Shown piece by piece: positions 62,328-64,000 of a DNA stretch of 64,000 nt. The stretch lies in NCBI GenBank assembly GCA_017458125.1, contig JAFTGB010000004.1, forward strand, positions 106,241 through 170,240. Reading direction: 5' to 3'. Source of the DNA: Prevotella sp. GTDB taxonomy: Bacteria > Bacteroidota > Bacteroidia > Bacteroidales > Bacteroidaceae. The position numbers were made by a program, and so were the translations under genes. Positions within the stretch are counted from its first letter, which is position 1; each line of letters begins with the position of its first letter. The notes below the pieces were generated by a model. That model was given only the letters and a program-made list of their open reading frames with translations. It was not told where the DNA came from and searched no databases.

Positions 62328-62624
62328 ATGAGTATGCAAGCGATGACACGACAGATAGCCAATTACTTCAAGACTCAACCAGTCTTGAAAGCATGGCTTT
62401 TTGGGTCTTATGCCCGAGGTGAAGAGACGGAAAACAGCGATGTAGACATTCTTGTCGTCCTGGACCACACACAACCTGTTGGATTGAAGTTTTTTGGAAT
62501 GTATGAAGACCTGAAAGAACTTCTTGGACGTGAGGTTGACTTGGTAGTTGACCGTTCGTTGGCTCCTTTTGCCCGCGAAAGTGTAGAACGCGACAAACTG
62601 CTGATTTATGAGAGAGCGTCGTAA
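62328..62624 (+). CDS. MntA-type nucleotidyltransferase antitoxin
   Basis: A 98-residue minimal nucleotidyltransferase with the GSYARGEETENSDVDILVVL core (GS and DxD metal-binding residues). Such proteins pair with HEPN proteins and switch them off by adding AMP to a tyrosine near the RNase motif. Start codons at 62328 and 62334 (MSM) are both possible. The stop overlaps the downstream HepT start by 17 bp, so the two are translationally coupled. The AT-rich codon use contrasts with neighbours. Confidence 0.85.
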   Translation: MSMQAMTRQIANYFKTQPVLKAWLFGSYARGEETENSDVDILVVLDHTQPVGLKFFGMYEDLKELLGREVDLVVDRSLAPFARESVERDKLLIYERAS

Positions 62625-62976
62625 AGACCGTGAACGGTTGGAACACATTCTTGCTGCCATAGAACGTGTTCTTCGTTATACTAAAGGGAAAACGTATGAC
62701 GACCTTGTGGCTGACGACATGATGTATTATGCCGTTGTCAAGAATATTGAAATCATGGGCGAGGCGGCCAATATGATTACTCCTCAATTTCAGCAGTCAC
62801 ATCCAGAAACACCGTGGAAAATGGTGAGGGGTATGCGTAACTATATTGTTCATGAATATTTCCAAATAGATGATGTCGTTGTGTGGGACGTCGTCACCAC
62901 CAACCTGTCTGAACTTCGTGAGCAAATTGCACGCTATATTGCAGAGACCAACTGGACTTTGTGGGAAGATGCATGA
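62608..62976 (+). CDS. HepT-like HEPN-domain toxin (DUF86)
   Basis: A 122-residue HEPN protein. The RNase-type Rx4H motif is RNYIVH, followed by EY as in the MntA-modified tyrosine (RGMRNYIVHEYFQIDDVV). The N-terminal helices (HILAAIERVLRYTKGKTYDD) and IMGEAANMI are typical of the family. It is expected to be a tRNA- or mRNA-cutting toxin neutralised by MntA. The pair lies between inverted composite repeats, suggesting mobility. Complete at both ends. Confidence 0.87.
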   Translation: MRERRKDRERLEHILAAIERVLRYTKGKTYDDLVADDMMYYAVVKNIEIMGEAANMITPQFQQSHPETPWKMVRGMRNYIVHEYFQIDDVVVWDVVTTNLSELREQIARYIAETNWTLWEDA

Positions 62977-62979
62977 ACT

Positions 62980-63027
62980 GAACACAAAGACACGAAGGTC
63001 TTTTTAGAGGCAAGAAGCAAGAGAAAT
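62980..63027 (+). repeat. ACACAAAG unit and half GCAAGA unit after hepT
   Basis: AACACAAAGACACGAAGG followed by GAGGCAAGAAGCAAGAG, without the inverted arm seen elsewhere. Confidence 0.8.
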
Positions 63028-63050
63028 GCTTGCTAAAAATACCGTAATCC

Positions 63051-63082
63051 TTTGGCGGAATTAAATTATTTCCGTATTTTTG
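63051..63082 (+). promoter_or_regulatory. Promoter abutting the DUF1573 gene start
   Basis: TTTG (63051-63054), 20 bp, TATTTTTG (63075-63082), then CAAGC and the ATG at 63088. Predicted leaderless transcript. Confidence 0.75.
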
Positions 63083-63087
63083 CAAGC

Positions 63088-63513
63088 ATGAAAGAAACGA
63101 TAAACTTTATTTTGATGACTATGGTGGTACTGCTGGCGGCTTGTCGGCAGCAGGGAGCAGTGGAGAAGGAAGAAACTAAACCGCATGTTATATTCCTGAC
63201 GGAGATGACGCACAACTTCGGGGCCGTCAGCTCGCCCGACACCGTCACCTTCGACTTCGTGTACCGCAACGAAGGACCTGGCGGCTTCGCCATCGACAAC
63301 GTGAAGCCGGGCTGCTCGTGCACCGTCGCCACCTTCAGCCGCGACACCATTGCGCCGGGCGAGACGGACACGCTGCGCGTCGGCCTGAAGCTGCGCGAAA
63401 TCTCCGAGGGCTTCTTCAGCAAGCGTGTCGAAATCTTCAGCAATGCCGACACGACGCTGCAAGTCAGAATAAGGGGCACGTACGTGCGGAACGATGTTCC
63501 GAATGAGGAATGA
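63088..63513 (+). CDS. DUF1573 lipoprotein
   Basis: A 141-residue lipoprotein from the ATG at 63088 (signal MKETINFILMTMVVLLAAC, Cys19) with one DUF1573 immunoglobulin-like domain: MTHNFGAVSSPDTVTFDFVY, the family's GCSC motif (VKPGCSCTVATFSRDTIAPG) and a GFFSKRVEIFSNA strand. Common in Bacteroidetes, unknown function, periplasmic or surface-exposed. The last three residues NEE and the TGA stop lie in an AATGAG-type repeat (63502-63522). Transcription is predicted to begin at the start codon. Confidence 0.85.
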   Translation: MKETINFILMTMVVLLAACRQQGAVEKEETKPHVIFLTEMTHNFGAVSSPDTVTFDFVYRNEGPGGFAIDNVKPGCSCTVATFSRDTIAPGETDTLRVGLKLREISEGFFSKRVEIFSNADTTLQVRIRGTYVRNDVPNEE

Positions 63514-63522
63514 GGAATGAGA
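63502..63522 (+). repeat. AATGAG-type repeat at the end of the DUF1573 gene
   Basis: Three units of AATGAGG / AATGAG. It codes NEE and the stop of the DUF1573 gene. Confidence 0.8.
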
Positions 63523-63551
63523 ATTACTCTTGACGTTTCAAGGGTATGAAA

Positions 63552-64000
63552 AACTTCGTGTCTTTGTGTCTTTGTGTTCAGTTAAAAATAAATCCGCAGA
63601 ATATTTAATGGAACACAAAGACACAAAGTTCTTTTTACAAGCAAGAGGCAAGAGGCACGGAGCCGTTATAGCTCCCCTCCTTGGAACGGTGGGGCTGGGG
63701 GGGGTTGATGACTACAGCGAATTTGACACTGTCACTTGGCATTATCAACCACCCCTAACCCCTCCTTTCTCTGACCTAAAGGTACAGAGTGTGGCGTTGC
63801 AATCCAAGGAGGGGGACTGATTACTATTTTCTTCATTCATCATTGCACGTCAGCGCAACAACTTTTGAGAGGCAAGAAACAAGAGGCAAGAAGCAAGAGA
63901 ATACTCTATTGGGTTCCTCAGAGGGAGGGTTTACCAACATTTCTCTTGCTTCTTGCCTCTCAAAAGTTGTTGCGCTGCCGCGCAATGATGAATGAGGAAA
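63552..64000. repeat. Composite repeat, right copy (inverted), running off the window
   Basis: ACACAAAG arms around an AAATAAATCCGCAGAAT loop, GCAAGA units, the GGAGGGG palindrome in reverse orientation, then GCAAGA arms with a GGTTTACCAACAT core and the TTGCGCTGCCGCGCAA hairpin. It equals the reverse complement of 61834-62245 except for a 34-bp insert at 63770-63803 and lack of the 22-bp tandem. Confidence 0.88.

Overview
The window looks like a chromosome segment of a Bacteroidales bacterium, most likely Prevotella or a close relative. The support is: Bacteroidetes promoters (TTTG, about 20 bp, then TAnnTTTG) before many genes; weak or absent Shine-Dalgarno sites; C-terminal type IX secretion signals (GxWYTLQGxRVDKPxKGxYIHNGKKVVxK); OmpA, FadL/OmpP1, TonB and FimB/Mfa2-like envelope proteins; lipoprotein signals; and DUF4294, DUF4625, DUF4957/DUF5123, DUF5703 and DUF1573 families. 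The bulk is GC-rich with C/G-ending codons. Some islands are clearly more AT-rich: the 3' half of the LysM gene and the MazF-like and HepT/MntA toxin-antitoxin loci.

Layout: priA (5' end missing), a thioredoxin-fold T9SS cargo protein, FadL-like porin, PgpH-type HD hydrolase, gltX-waaA, a membrane AraC regulator, an amidohydrolase lipoprotein, a structured non-coding stretch (14.2-14.5 kb), a coiled-coil lipoprotein with a LysM/zinc-finger protein, a Phd/RelE module, a probable metal-uptake locus (His/Cys-rich membrane protein, TonB receptor, His-rich DUF4625 lipoprotein), gamma carbonic anhydrase, metallophosphoesterase, DUF5703 glycosidase-like protein, mdh, greA, xerD, aroQ, O-methyltransferase, then an operon lrp - C26/M19 fusion - M28 peptidase - DUF4294 - helix-hairpin-helix barrel. 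After tRNA-Leu(CAA) come manC, a glycosyltransferase, a FimB-like lipoprotein, rpoN-PAP2, purE, ispG and an acetyltransferase. From 44.8 to 57.3 kb lie three paralogous large secreted beta-helix proteins, interrupted by a MazF-like module and a MITE-like element. The end holds an RluA-type synthase, eno, ompA, a HepT/MntA module and a DUF1573 lipoprotein.

The most unusual content is not a gene. Several families of short tandem or palindromic repeats are scattered through the window: GCAAGA-type, AATGAG-type, TTCACTC-type, ACACAAAG-type, TCGAAAA/TCCAATAG-type and a GGAGGGG palindrome. They sit at gene borders, supply the stop codon or last residues of many genes (aroQ, purE, ispG, the acetyltransferase, metallophosphoesterase, DUF1573, FadL, carbonic anhydrase), supply the start region of a glycosyltransferase, and occur in frame inside priA, waaA and ispG. 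They also surround two toxin-antitoxin modules: one lies between 59-bp direct repeats that duplicate a promoter, the other between inverted composite repeats of about 400 bp. I read this as a genome being remodelled by repeats, with toxin-antitoxin cassettes associated with them.

All assignments come from reading translated sequence and motifs. No database search was run, so family names rest on recognition and are less certain for the hypothetical proteins.
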